From the NCBI GenBank assembly GCA_017163975.1, contig JAFFSR010000237.1, forward strand, positions 3,224,001 through 3,288,000: a stretch of DNA of 64,000 nt. The letters run 5' to 3'. Numbering within the stretch: position 1 is the first letter of the stretch; each line of letters opens with the position of its first letter. The position numbers and the translations under genes are program-made. The notes under the pieces are model-generated. The model ran no database searches and was not told the origin of the DNA. It saw only the letters and a list, made by a program, of their open reading frames with translations. Source of the stretch: Anastatus disparis (lineage: Eukaryota > Arthropoda > Insecta > Hymenoptera > Eupelmidae). Shown in pieces: positions 23,604 to 34,534 of the stretch.

Positions 23604-26288
23604 TTAAAATGAAAGCCAATTTTTCGGATTGGTAATCGTGATTGTATCGATTTCTTGATTGGTAAAACCTTTGATCAACATTTTCGGCAGTACATTGTTG
23701 ATTATATGCGCGAATCCGTGACCTCCAAAATTCATCTGTAAAGGAAAAAAGGATTTTTTAAATTTATTTTTTATTATTAATAACTTTTAATTTTCTACCA
23801 AAATTTAAAAATAATACAAACCAAACGATGCTTCGTATGGATGTCATGACTCATTAAAATTCTATCTAGCCTTCCGTCATCTTTTAAAAGTTTTATTTTG
23901 TCTATGCGTTGAGCATCCGATGGCATATCGGTTGGAGCATGCAATTGGTAATAAGAACATTCAATACCGAAAAGATCGTATTGACAATATGAACCTAATT
24001 GTGCAAAATCCAATAAATCTTCATCTTTTGTCAAAGTTCCTTAAATCAAAAAAACAAAATTTAGTTCGATATAAATGCAAAAATATAAGTATTCTCAAAA
24101 TTGATACTTTTAAAGAAAAATCAATAACTTACGATCTAAATGCGACATAATAGCTTTTTTCGCATCGCCACCAGCTTCCGTGTATATCCTTAAAATTTCA
24201 AACGGTGCAGCAGGATCTCTTCCGGGATGAAAGCTTACTGGGCATTTAAGCTGCTCCTGTGCATGGGCTGTCGCTCGAATAGCTCTCTTTTCAAAGTCTG
24301 AATTTTTTGAGTTTAGATAATAAATTATAAAAATTTCAAACGAATCTTTGGATATCATAAAAATCTTTGGACAGCAATAATTTAAAAGAATGTTGAAATT
24401 TAGTATAAATATACATTTTTTATTTGTACATTTAAGTCTGATTATGCATACGCGAAAAAAATATTAAATTGCATGCGAGTAAAAAAATTTTTAATGTTCA
24501 TGTTTTAAAAACTGATATAACTTTTTAAAGCAACAAACTCATTCATTTTTACACAAAATACGTTAATCAAATTTTAATTAAAAAAATTTTAAATGATCTT
24601 AAAAGTAAAAATTTTCGCAATTAACAACCAATACCTTCAATAGGCCAAGTACTCCCAACTTCACCAATAAATCCAGCTTTAACTGTTGAGTTGCCAATGC
24701 AGCCTTCAGTTAATTCTTCTGTTATTAAATTATACATTTGCTCTTCAGCGCTTCTCAGAGAAGATTCATTTTGAGTTAGTGCTACATAGTGACCTAGTAA
24801 ATGACAAAAGTATTTTTTTAAAAAAAAAGCAATAAAAATTAATTATTGATGCTTACTATTAATGTCTTTAAAAATTTTATTTTTTTTAATCAATAATTTA
24901 TCAACAGATTTTTTACTAATAAAAAAATTAAAAGATTTGTTTTTCTGTATTTTGAAACTTTTTACCCATATAAGAATCTAAAGGTTTATTTACTAGTATT
25001 TAAGAAACCTTTTGATTTTCTTTCATCAGTGAAAAATTTTAAAATATTGATAAAAGAAGTCAAAAGATTTTTTTATTAATATTTTAACTGATAAAAGAAA
25101 ATCAAAAGATTTCCTTTTCAGTCATTTGTATTGAAAAAATCAAATGATTAATTTATCTGATAAGCGTTTATTTGGACTTAAATTTTTATCAGATTAAACA
25201 TGCTGACATAAATAATGATATGAAATGTATACGAAAATCTGTATTTTTGTTGTTATTTTAGAGTTAAAGAATTTTACAAAATTATACAGAGATATGAATT
25301 TTTTTTTTAATTTTTGTAAAAATAATATTACATTTATATAAAAAAAATTATTTAACTTTATGGTAAAAGAAAAATAATATCCATATCTAAAATAAAATAA
25401 ATCGATAAAATCGTTAAGTTAATTAATTTTTTAATAGGTGAACTCATATAGTTAATAAATAATAAATATACCAGTTCCAGCAATAATGTGAACGCCACTT
25501 TCTCTGCTGGCCTTTTGCATCAATGGAATATCTCGCTTAATTCCATGACTCGTATTTTCTACGATAGTGCCACCGCCGCATTTTTTGTAAAATTTAACGT
25601 CTTCTAATACCGCAGCTGCACTATCAACGTCATTGAACGAAACGTTGTATTTACAGCCGTAGCTAAAATATTTAATGTCTTTATTTTTAATTATAGATAT
25701 ATATTAAATTTTTTTTTAATTTTTAAATGAAATGTACAAAAATATAAATTTTAGAATAAACCGATAAATTTATTCTCTCTATATTTTGTTAAATTAAATA
25801 TTTGAATTTAATATGTTCACGCAATATTGTTTGTCTAGGTACGATTCACTTTGCCTGTATAAGTTTATTCTACGTAAATGCATATAAAAATATTAGTAAA
25901 ATCGTTTTCTGATAATAGATAAAAAGAAAATTCTAATTCTGAAATATGAATTGCAATAAACATAAATTTAAAGTGTAGACACTTATAGATATGTACTTAC
26001 GGATATTGCTTAAGTACACCGCAACATTTAAGATCAATTTTATTATTGATAAACTCTTGGTAAACTTTTGGTGGTGGTACGTAAAATTTATGAAAATCAA
26101 GAGCTAAATGCTCGTGAGTCAATACGCATCCAAGCTCCGTTGATTTAACAGGTCCCAAAACTTTAAACGAAAAATGAAATCAATTTAATAAATCATATTA
26201 AATTCTACGTTATTTTAAACTTTTAAAATTATTATAAATAATAAATATTAGTTAAATTTATACCAGTTTCAACGTATTTACTATCCAT
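23604..26288 (-). CDS. PTER: Phosphotriesterase-related protein (PTER, N-acetyltaurine hydrolase family)
   Basis: Metal-dependent amidohydrolase of the phosphotriesterase family; the mammalian enzyme hydrolyses N-acetyltaurine. Seven exons: 26288-26264, 26160-26001, 25662-25472, 24793-24635, 24297-24133, 24039-23822, 23735-23604; exactly 349 aa, the same as human PTER, with consistent phases. Metal ligands are present: THEH (His24, His26), Glu in [10 protein letters not shown], His in FHPGRD, His in MSHLDR, and Asp in SHDIHTKHR. The C-terminal [17 protein letters not shown] helix is typical. The tiny first exon (25 nt of coding) encodes MDSKYVET; I chose it because it gives an intact start and the right splice phase. 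Intron 4 is over 650 bp and contains an inverted repeat. No damage seen. Confidence 0.95.
25004..25114. repeat. Imperfect inverted repeat in a PTER intron
   Basis: Left arm 25004-25030 and right arm 25087-25114 are reverse complements over 27 bases with two mismatches; the core is TTTTGATTTTCTTTCATCAG. The spacer is about 56 bp. It may be the remains of a small palindromic transposon. Confidence 0.6.
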
Positions 26289-28748
26289 AATACTAAATTT
26301 TACTTTGTTATGCTTTGAAAAGATATATATGTCAGATTAGAGTGAATACTTATAGTGAACTGAATTGACTTGAATGAGATAATTACGTTTTTAAGCATTC
26401 AATTAGTAGGCGTTTATGTAATACAAATATCATTAAGATAAATCAAATTTTGATTTTTAAGATAAAATTTTTTTCATTATATGTTTGTGCGTTTTAAAGA
26501 GAATTGTAAAATTAATTAAAAAATTAAACTTTCAAATAAAAATATAAAATGAGTTCAATTTTAAAATATTTATAACTCGCATGCGTGAAATTATTTTTGA
26601 TAAGAGTAAATAAAAATAAAATCTTATATATAACAATGTTATGTATAACAAATTTTTTTTCTAAGATAATCTTAATACAATAATTTGTTTCAAAAAAAAA
26701 CCTAAACGTTAAAATTATATGAAATTCATTTTGTTTAGGATTAAATCTATTTTTTTTATTATCTAAAAAATATATGAGGGATAATAATTCTGGTTATGTG
26801 TTTAAAAAAAATTATACAAAGTGTTTGTACAACTTTTCGAATTTTAATGTAAAATAAAAATTATCAATTTAATAAAATTTCACCTAAAAAGATTACTTAA
26901 AACGAAAAAAATAAAAATATACTTTTATATGATATATATTTTATATCACGTGTTTTATTTTACATATACAGGTATAATACCTCTTTACAAGAATAAATCG
27001 CATTGTTACTTTTATATGGTTTTGACGTAGCATTCAAATGGAACAAGTTTTTTTTTTCATTTACGAGATATCCTCCAACTGGAGACAAAGTCAATAATTG
27101 ATGGCAGTAATGCTCGTTTTGTTTTTTTAACGGTGTTTGTATTTTGTTTTCAGATAAAGTAAATACCTTATGTATAAAATAAGTTAAGCATTATTTAGCT
27201 CCTCATGCAACTTCATGGTTTCAATTATCTTATTTTTTTCTTTATTGAGTCTCATTGCACAGCTTTGTATTCCCAGCGAGGCCTTTTCTTCGCTTATTTC
27301 AACGTTTTATTTTAAGTAGAATCACGTTGAAAACTTGAAAAATCCATTTTTATACGATTTTTTTTTATTTCTCATTTATGTCACGTGTTTTTCATAGCTT
27401 AAGTTTCAAAAGTAAATATACAAAAAAGTTTATAATCAATATAGTTTATAAAATTCTATTATATACTCGTTATAAAAAAAATTACATTTTCAAGTTTTTA
27501 AAATCGCAATTCTACACAAAGATCTCGAATGACAATTCATGATTTCATTTTACAAAGTGCACATTAAATTAATGCACCAAGAATAGACCTTTACAATATC
27601 AGTATAAATGCTTTTAATGTGTTAAGAGGAAAGATATTTATAAATAAATAAAAAACAATGATTTGACTCTAAAGTCAAATTGAAGTTGCATAATTTCAAA
27701 GAAAGACGATTTGATTTTTATAATTTTCAAAGCACCAGCTTTGGTTTAATTTTTTTTTCAAATAACCATGTATTATATACGTGTTATTCCGAAAGTATGA
27801 CAATAAATAAAAATTTTGTTTAATTTATATTAATTTTTTTAACCGCTTACGTTGTTCTTTTTTTTTTTAAATTCAGATATGACCGGTTTGTATTTTGTGA
27901 AACATTGCCAAAGCTACATTGCTAAAATTTATTTATGTATACGAGAAATCTACGCCAGTTATTTTAAATGTATATTATCCTACAAAAAGCGTACAACGGT
28001 CAATCTTTGAAGGAACTAAATATTGTGGTTCCTTACTTTCTTTTATTTTCCTTCTGGCTTGTTTATTTTCGTGTTTTGCTATTAGACTGCATATGGTTTA
28101 TTTTTTTTCCATTTCGATGAGTAGCTCCATCACATTACGTAGTCTATTTAAACTTCGTCGATTCTGCATTTGTCCCTTTGAAGGAAAATTGCATGATCGT
28201 CCTTTACCGGCCAGTCTCTTAAACGAGATTCGCCCTGCGATTGCCAAAATTACTCAAAGAATAACATATATTCAAATATAAACTAGTACATTAGCAATAA
28301 TAATAATTTACATTTACACAAAACTTTGCCTTAATCAACCACTTAATTGAAAAATCACTACTACTCAACTATTTTTTTGTGTTTTTCTCTTTTCTTTTTT
28401 CTTCGCGCGTTTGAATTTATTTTTCTCCATTCCACTGGTCGACGAGACAAACGATAAAATATAAAAGAAGAACCAAATATATTAAATCGGACGTTGACTT
28501 TCGTGCAGCTAAATTTCGTTCGAGAACAAGGCATTATAATATCTATACTATGCACGTAAAATTTTTCAGTCGTCCCAACATTCAATTCGTGTACTAGTAA
28601 CTTTTCTTTTTCTTTTAAAAAAAACGTCCAAATTTTGTTGTGTTAACATTACGTCGCTTTTGCACTAATACGACGGGTTATCACAAATAAAAATGGCGCA
28701 TATGATCGTATCACTCAACAGTTTTAAAGTCTTGAACAATTCGAAGCT
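26289..28748. other. Gap between PTER and CDC27
   Basis: 2.46 kb. Holds the PTER promoter (26289 to about 26900, very A+T-rich, nothing recognised), the unassigned coding-like segments at 26960-28234, and the CDC27 3' UTR (28748 downward, to about 28350). The minus frame at 28585-28361 is Lys/Arg-rich at its end and has no ATG start. It is more likely UTR. Confidence 0.5.
26960..28234 (-). pseudogene. Coding-like minus-strand segments, unassigned gene or pseudogene
   Basis: Three segments read like protein on the minus strand. S1, 28234-27975, follows a possible acceptor (CGCAG). It encodes a basic region with CNFPSKGQMQNRRSLNRLR and then LIAKHENKQARRKIKES, but has an in-frame TAA at 28100-28098. 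S2, 27306-27184, encodes a coiled-coil-like stretch (KASLGIQSCAMRLNKEKNK) and ends in TAA. S3, 27190-26960, overlaps S2 in another frame, encodes KQNEHYCHQLLTLSPVGGYL and related sequence, and ends in TAA followed at once by AATAAA. Frame changes and stops suggest a decaying copy, or a real gene whose introns I cannot place. I do not recognise it. The basic-plus-coiled-coil arrangement is only loosely shugoshin-like. The antisense 120-codon plus-strand frame at 27919-28281 looks like its shadow. Confidence 0.35.
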
Positions 28749-31700
28749 TCATAAACTATCATCACTATCATCCGCAGGAGCATCAGCCGTAACATTGCCT
28801 GTTGTTCCACTACCTTCACCGCTTACTTCACCACTTGCTTCACCTTCTTGCTCTGTAGAACTGTTGTGCGTTGGTTCGTCTGTAAAGAACATTCAATTGA
28901 TAGATTTTAAAAGTATATAATACACTTAATCTTTATACAGAAAAAGAAAAAAAGAAAAGATATTATTGAATAAACTTTCCTTAATTTAAAATATTACATA
29001 CCAGATTGTGTTACTAGAGATTCATCTTCACCTTGTCCAGGACTAAGGATTGCTTCTTTTATTTGACTATTAACACCTTTAGGATCCAAATCTGTGGCCC
29101 AGCTAAAGTACATTAATGCAAGATGGGTATTACCTAATTTTTTATGAATCTAAAACCAAAAAAGAAATAATTTTAGTGAAATTCATAAAGCTTATCGATA
29201 AATATTAATTAAATCTTAGTTTTCTCACTTTTCCTATAGAATAGTAGACTAGGGACTCTTTGGGTACAATATTTTTCAGTTCTTCAAACTCTGCGAGAGC
29301 TTCTGGATTTCTACCGATTGAAAAATTAATACTTGCTCGATGGAATTTACAAAGTGTATTATTTGGATCATCTTCAATAGCTTTGTTCAATGTTTTTAAA
29401 GCTTGATCAACTTTTTTTAAGGCGTGTTGAACAACGCCTATGTGGCACATTATAGCGGAATTATGTGGATTTATTATTAAAGCTTTCTTGAAATGATATT
29501 CAGCCAAAGTATACTGTTCTTGTTTTGAATAAATAGTACCTAATCCAAACCTACAAAATAACAATAGTAAAATAATAATTATAAAAAAAAATAAACTTTT
29601 TTCATTTAAGAACATACCAAGCATTGTAATGACGAGGGTCAAGCCTGATAGCATTTCTAAAAGCTGTGATAGCTTTATCCAACTCTTCTGTGATAACATA
29701 TTCATGACCAAGAAGGGTGTACGCATATGGAAAATTAGGATTGACCTAAATAATTAAAAAATATAAATAAATATTATAACATCAATATAATAACATAAAT
29801 AAATATGCAATTATTAATATTAATCTACCTGAATAGCCCTTTGAAAGAATTTAATAGCAGTCTCATGTTCAGTTTGAGCAGAAAATAAGTTGCCAGTTGC
29901 GCACCATGCTGCTGGAGATTTTCGATCTTCTGCTACAAGATCTTGAGCTAATGTTGAAAGTTGTACTTCAGCATGTAAATGCCATAATACAGTACTATAA
30001 ATTTCCATTAATTCAGTCCTATGTGGTTCTAAAACTCTAACTTGAGAAAAAAAGCTGTAATAATTTAAGAATAGTTAATAAAACAACCAAATTTATTTTT
30101 CTGCGTAAAATAAAAAATTAATAGAAAAATCTTTACCTTGCTGCTTTTTTATAATCAATCATTTCAAAATGTGCTTTAGCTAACATCAACAATACCCAGC
30201 CAGTGTTGTAATGATGTCCTGGTAATATGGTTAATATTTCAACAGCATCCATGCAATTAAATTGACATAAGTGTTGATACGCCATACCTAGTTGTCTCAA
30301 CAAAGACATTAAACCTTCTGTAATTTGAAAAGAAATCAATTATTAATTTGAAATTTTATTATTTTTATTGATAAACATAAGATTAACCAAATTAATAAAA
30401 TACCTGCTGAATTTTTTTGAATAATTAATGGACTGGTATATGTTGTGTTATTACTTTGATTTAAAGCATTTGTATTAGCTACAACCTTCTCTGAGGTGAT
30501 TGTCTCACTTTTTTCTTTTTCATTTCTATTCTTCTCATTTAATTCATTAAAATTTGATTTATTAAGATTAGTTTTTGACAGTCTTGCTTTAGTTTTACGC
30601 GATGGCGATTTTGGAGTAGTAAATTTATTTCGATTTGGCGATTTATTATTTTCCTATGAAAATCAAGCAAATTATTTATAATTACTTTATGATTGTCAGA
30701 TTAATAAGGTGAGTAATAAGTATATTGGCATTAAATTATATATTGTTTTTCAAATATGTCATACCTAAGATAAAGATAAGATAATAGATAAACTATAGCT
30801 ACTTACTTTCACAGAGTAACTATGACTAAACAGCCTTGATGACCTTCTTACATTAAGACCTTGAAGTGTAGGTTGTGGAGGAACAGGAGTTGCTGGAGTA
30901 ACTGTAACAATGTTTGCTGTGTTACTAGTATTACCAGATTGCGAAAATACTAGTTTGCCCTGCTGCAATGGAGTTTCTTTCCTAGACATTAATTGCTGTA
31001 AACCAATAATTTTAAACGTTAATACAAATGTTTTCATGATCCTGTTTCAGCTAATAGACTAATCTTACCCCAACATGGGCTTTAAAACTACTAACGCGTT
31101 TAGCCAAACTTTTCTGATCGTTTGCTTCAGTCAATGTTGCATGTGTAGGTAAAATTGGAGGCTCCGGTGTGTTCATATCCAATGGTAAGATTCCAAAACT
31201 TGGGGTTAAAGGACTCATTGAATTACTAAACATACTTCTATAACGAGGTGGTTTCCCGCGCGGCGATATGGTTGAACAAGTATTAAAATGACTTGATAAA
31301 TTTTGCGGACTCTCTTCTATTGATGAATGCAATCTAATATTAGAAGATAAACCATTTGTTCCTTGGGTTGGTGTCCTTTAATAATAATTAATTTTAATAT
31401 TTTTGTATATTCATATACCAATAAATTTATAAATTTTATACAATATAATTTACTTACATATTATTGCAATTAATAGATGGTGTATTTGAATTATTATTGT
31501 TGGGTACAATAAACTCTGGTTCTTGAGAATTATATGAAATTGGTGTGCTTCCAATACACGTTGATAAGTTATCTAATTTATCCAACTGAAATATTTTACT
31601 TGCGTCAACTTTTTCACCAGTATTACATAGCTCCTCAAATGAATGCCATAAAAATGGATTCAATTTCAGAGCCAACTTATGAGCATCATTTCCTTTAGAC

Positions 31701-32773
31701 GTTCGTGTCAATTTATAATATATTTTTGCTATAATTTGGAGCGAGAAACAAGCTTCATCGCCAAATTGATTAACTATTTCATCAAAATTTTTCAACGGTT
31801 TATAATAACCATTAACTATTGCTGCCTCTGCTTCTGCATACTTTTCTAAATCATAGCAACATTTTGCCAGAAGAAACCTGCATTGTGGTAAACTTAATGA
31901 TCGTTTTGTTAATAATTCTTGCGCTTGCCTTACTTTTCCAGCACGATAATAACAAGTAGCAAGAAGAAATAATGTTTCCTCATTATCCACTATAAACAAT
32001 AAATAAAACAGTGTGATAATCACACCCACAAAACATAAATTATGTTAAAATATTAAATATCCATGACTTGCCTTCTGCAAATAATCTTTCAGCAAGGAAT
32101 ATCGCATCCGGATAAGCATAATGATTTAAACAATGCCATATGGCTGCCTAAAATATAATATATTATTTTAACATTTATCTTTTACATAGATTGTTTAATG
32201 TACAAGATAATGTCAAAGTACAATTTCTCAATACTTACAATGGTAAAAGAATTGATAGTCATAATGACATAAACATGTCAAAATAAAAAAGTACAAAATG
32301 TATCTTAATACATAATATAACAGCTAAAACTAATAATAGGTTTAATGTTATACCTTAAGAAAATGCATACTATATAGAACGTTAATGACGTGAAAATATA
32401 TTAAAAGTTTAAAAAAAAAGATTAAAAAGAAATATCGAGTTCTTGAAGTCATCAGAACGTCTGCGCGTTTATCAGTCTACAAAAGATTATTTTACAATTC
32501 TTCAAGCAATCAATAATTCAGAAAATTTTTTTGAAATCAATCAATAAGAAATAAGACAATAAAACTTATTGAAAATCAAGCCTTAAGCATTAAATATTCC
32601 ATATCAACGGTTAATATAACAATAAGATGTCAAATACAATCAAAAAGATGCCTCCAAGGAGAGGCTGTATGCTCTCTTATAGGTACGTCATAATAGCTAC
32701 TTGCTTAAAGCTATGCAAAAAAAAAAATTTTTGTACAATCAATTCTTACCTGTACTGGCTCTTGTACAATCAT
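28749..32773 (-). CDS. Cdc27: CDC27 / APC3, anaphase-promoting complex TPR subunit
   Basis: Core TPR subunit of the APC/C ubiquitin ligase, which binds the IR tails of Cdc20/Cdh1. Twelve exons: 32773-32750, 32147-32072, 31989-31458, 31375-31069, 30995-30807, 30653-30404, 30317-30137, 30054-29829, 29745-29618, 29550-29229, 29149-29002, 28879-28749; 837 aa (human 824). The N-terminus MIVQEPVQAAIWHCLNHYAY and LFLLATCYYRAGK form the first TPRs. The middle is Ser/Thr/Pro-rich (SPLTPSFGILPL), a likely mitotic phosphorylation region. The C-terminal TPR superhelix runs from GLMSLLRQLGMAYQ through HHYNTGWVLLMLAKA, IKFFQRAIQVNPNFPYAYTL, RHYNAWFGLGTIY and CHIGVVQHALKK. The tail is acidic. Intron 2 begins with GC (AAG then GCAAGT), a GC-AG intron. 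All other introns are GT-AG. Confidence 0.97.
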
Positions 32774-34534
32774 GTTCCTATTGTTGGAGGTCGCACGCGT
32801 TAACCAAAAAAAACTAATAATAAACAATATCCCAAAGTGTTTAATGCGACACTCTTTGAAGACGCTTTAAATTTCGTTTGACGACAACGCCGTGCCTTTT
32901 TAATCGCCAGTAAAATTTTTCACTTCAAGAGTCCATCTTTGCTCTGCTTTGCTCAAGTGTACCCCACACACATTCGCGAATATAACTCATTTGAAGTGCA
33001 ATGACTGACTTTGCGCAACAGTGTGCGTAACCTTATAAAATCTAATCAAAATTTTTATTTATCTTGATATCAATGTTTATTTTGTTCCTGATTATAATAA
33101 TCGTACATTTTATTACATAATTTAATTGTAAATACAAAAATTTAATAGTATTGCGATGATTGAGTTTTTAACGTTGATAAAATTACTTTTTTTACTTTAA
33201 AATATTGTATAGTATAATAATCGAAAAAAATGTCTTTTCAAGGCTAGCAACTGCAGAATTGTGACTGACTTAAGGGTTTAGCGGAAGAAAAGTTTGTTTT
33301 GAATAAATTTATAACCTAAAGATTCGGTATTTATTTTTTACGTTTTAAAATTATGTAAAATATATATTTTTAATTATTAATACTTTTATAAATGCTTCCA
33401 ATTATGAACAAGATGAAATTTTGAATTTTAAGTAATATAATTATGATAATTATAATAATATGAAAAATTTAGATTTGATTATTGTAAAAGATAATTTTTC
33501 ATTAAAATGTTAAAGAAAATATTTTATTAAAATGTTCAACAAGTATTATATTATTAAAATTGTAAAAGTTAAAAAAAAATAATTATAGCATAACATTGTG
33601 TATACGATTCGTACGTAAATAAATCATGCGAATTTTGACTGTGCATCAAAGGCTTTCTCACTATTATAGGAAAGTTTATTTACTTTTAGAATTCGTTCAT
33701 AAAATTTATAAGCCGGTAGATTGTTCATTATTGTAATTTTTTAATTGTTTTTTAATGCGACAAAAATTCGTCTTCTATTTTTGCATTAAAATATCTCCAA
33801 AGCAATAAATGGAAACTCATCTATTTATTTTGAACAATCAGAAAAATCTATCATTGTCTATAACGTTTTTTATAATGTTTATTTAAAGTAAACTCTCATT
33901 TGCTCTTGTAATCCAAATTTAATTCTAATAGATTATTACATATCCCATAAATCGAAACACAAATTTATTTAGGAAAAAATTCTAAACTGGCATTTTCAAA
34001 GAGATATGTTATTTTTGTGTAAAATCATTTTAACAAATAGTGAACCTTTTTTCTTTGCTCTTTATGTCTAATTAGTATTAAAATATTTTTAAATAAGACT
34101 CTTGGCATTTAAAAGCTCAATTATTTATTTATATATTTATTAAAAATACAGATATACAAGAAATATAGATATATAATGGTTTTTCATAATAAAATTAAAA
34201 CATCACATAATTCATAGACCTATTGATTTTCATGATAATTAATATTTCCTACAGTATTTAGCAAATATAAAATGTAATTGATTCACATAAATCAATTTTA
34301 TTTACAATTTAAAAATTTATCATAATATAATAATAAAAAAAACCATCTCTAAAAATTGTTTGGATAGAAAAATAATAAATCAAATAAAACAATTAATGGA
34401 AGGCATCAATATAAAAAGTTGGCTGTAATTTAAATTGCTGTTTCCCCGACATTATCAGGACGTACCACAAACACGTAAATTAGACGTAATCATTTAAATG
34501 CACGTAATTACAAAATCTAATTTATTGTTTGTAA
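32774..34534. other. Gap between CDC27 and ebi
   Basis: 1.76 kb holding the CDC27 promoter and the ebi 3' UTR. AATAAA (minus) at 34526-34521 lies just after the ebi stop. The rest is A+T-rich and shows nothing I can name. Confidence 0.5.

Noticed and set aside
27215..27319. Plus-strand 34-residue frame that looks like a signal peptide
   Set aside because: It is the complement of a coiled-coil-like minus-strand stretch, and Lys/Glu-rich coding sequence reads as Leu/Phe/Ser on the other strand. There is no continuation after the stop.
27919..28281. 120-codon plus-strand frame
   Set aside because: Hydrophobic, low-diversity sequence that is the exact antisense of the more protein-like minus-strand segment; treated as its shadow.
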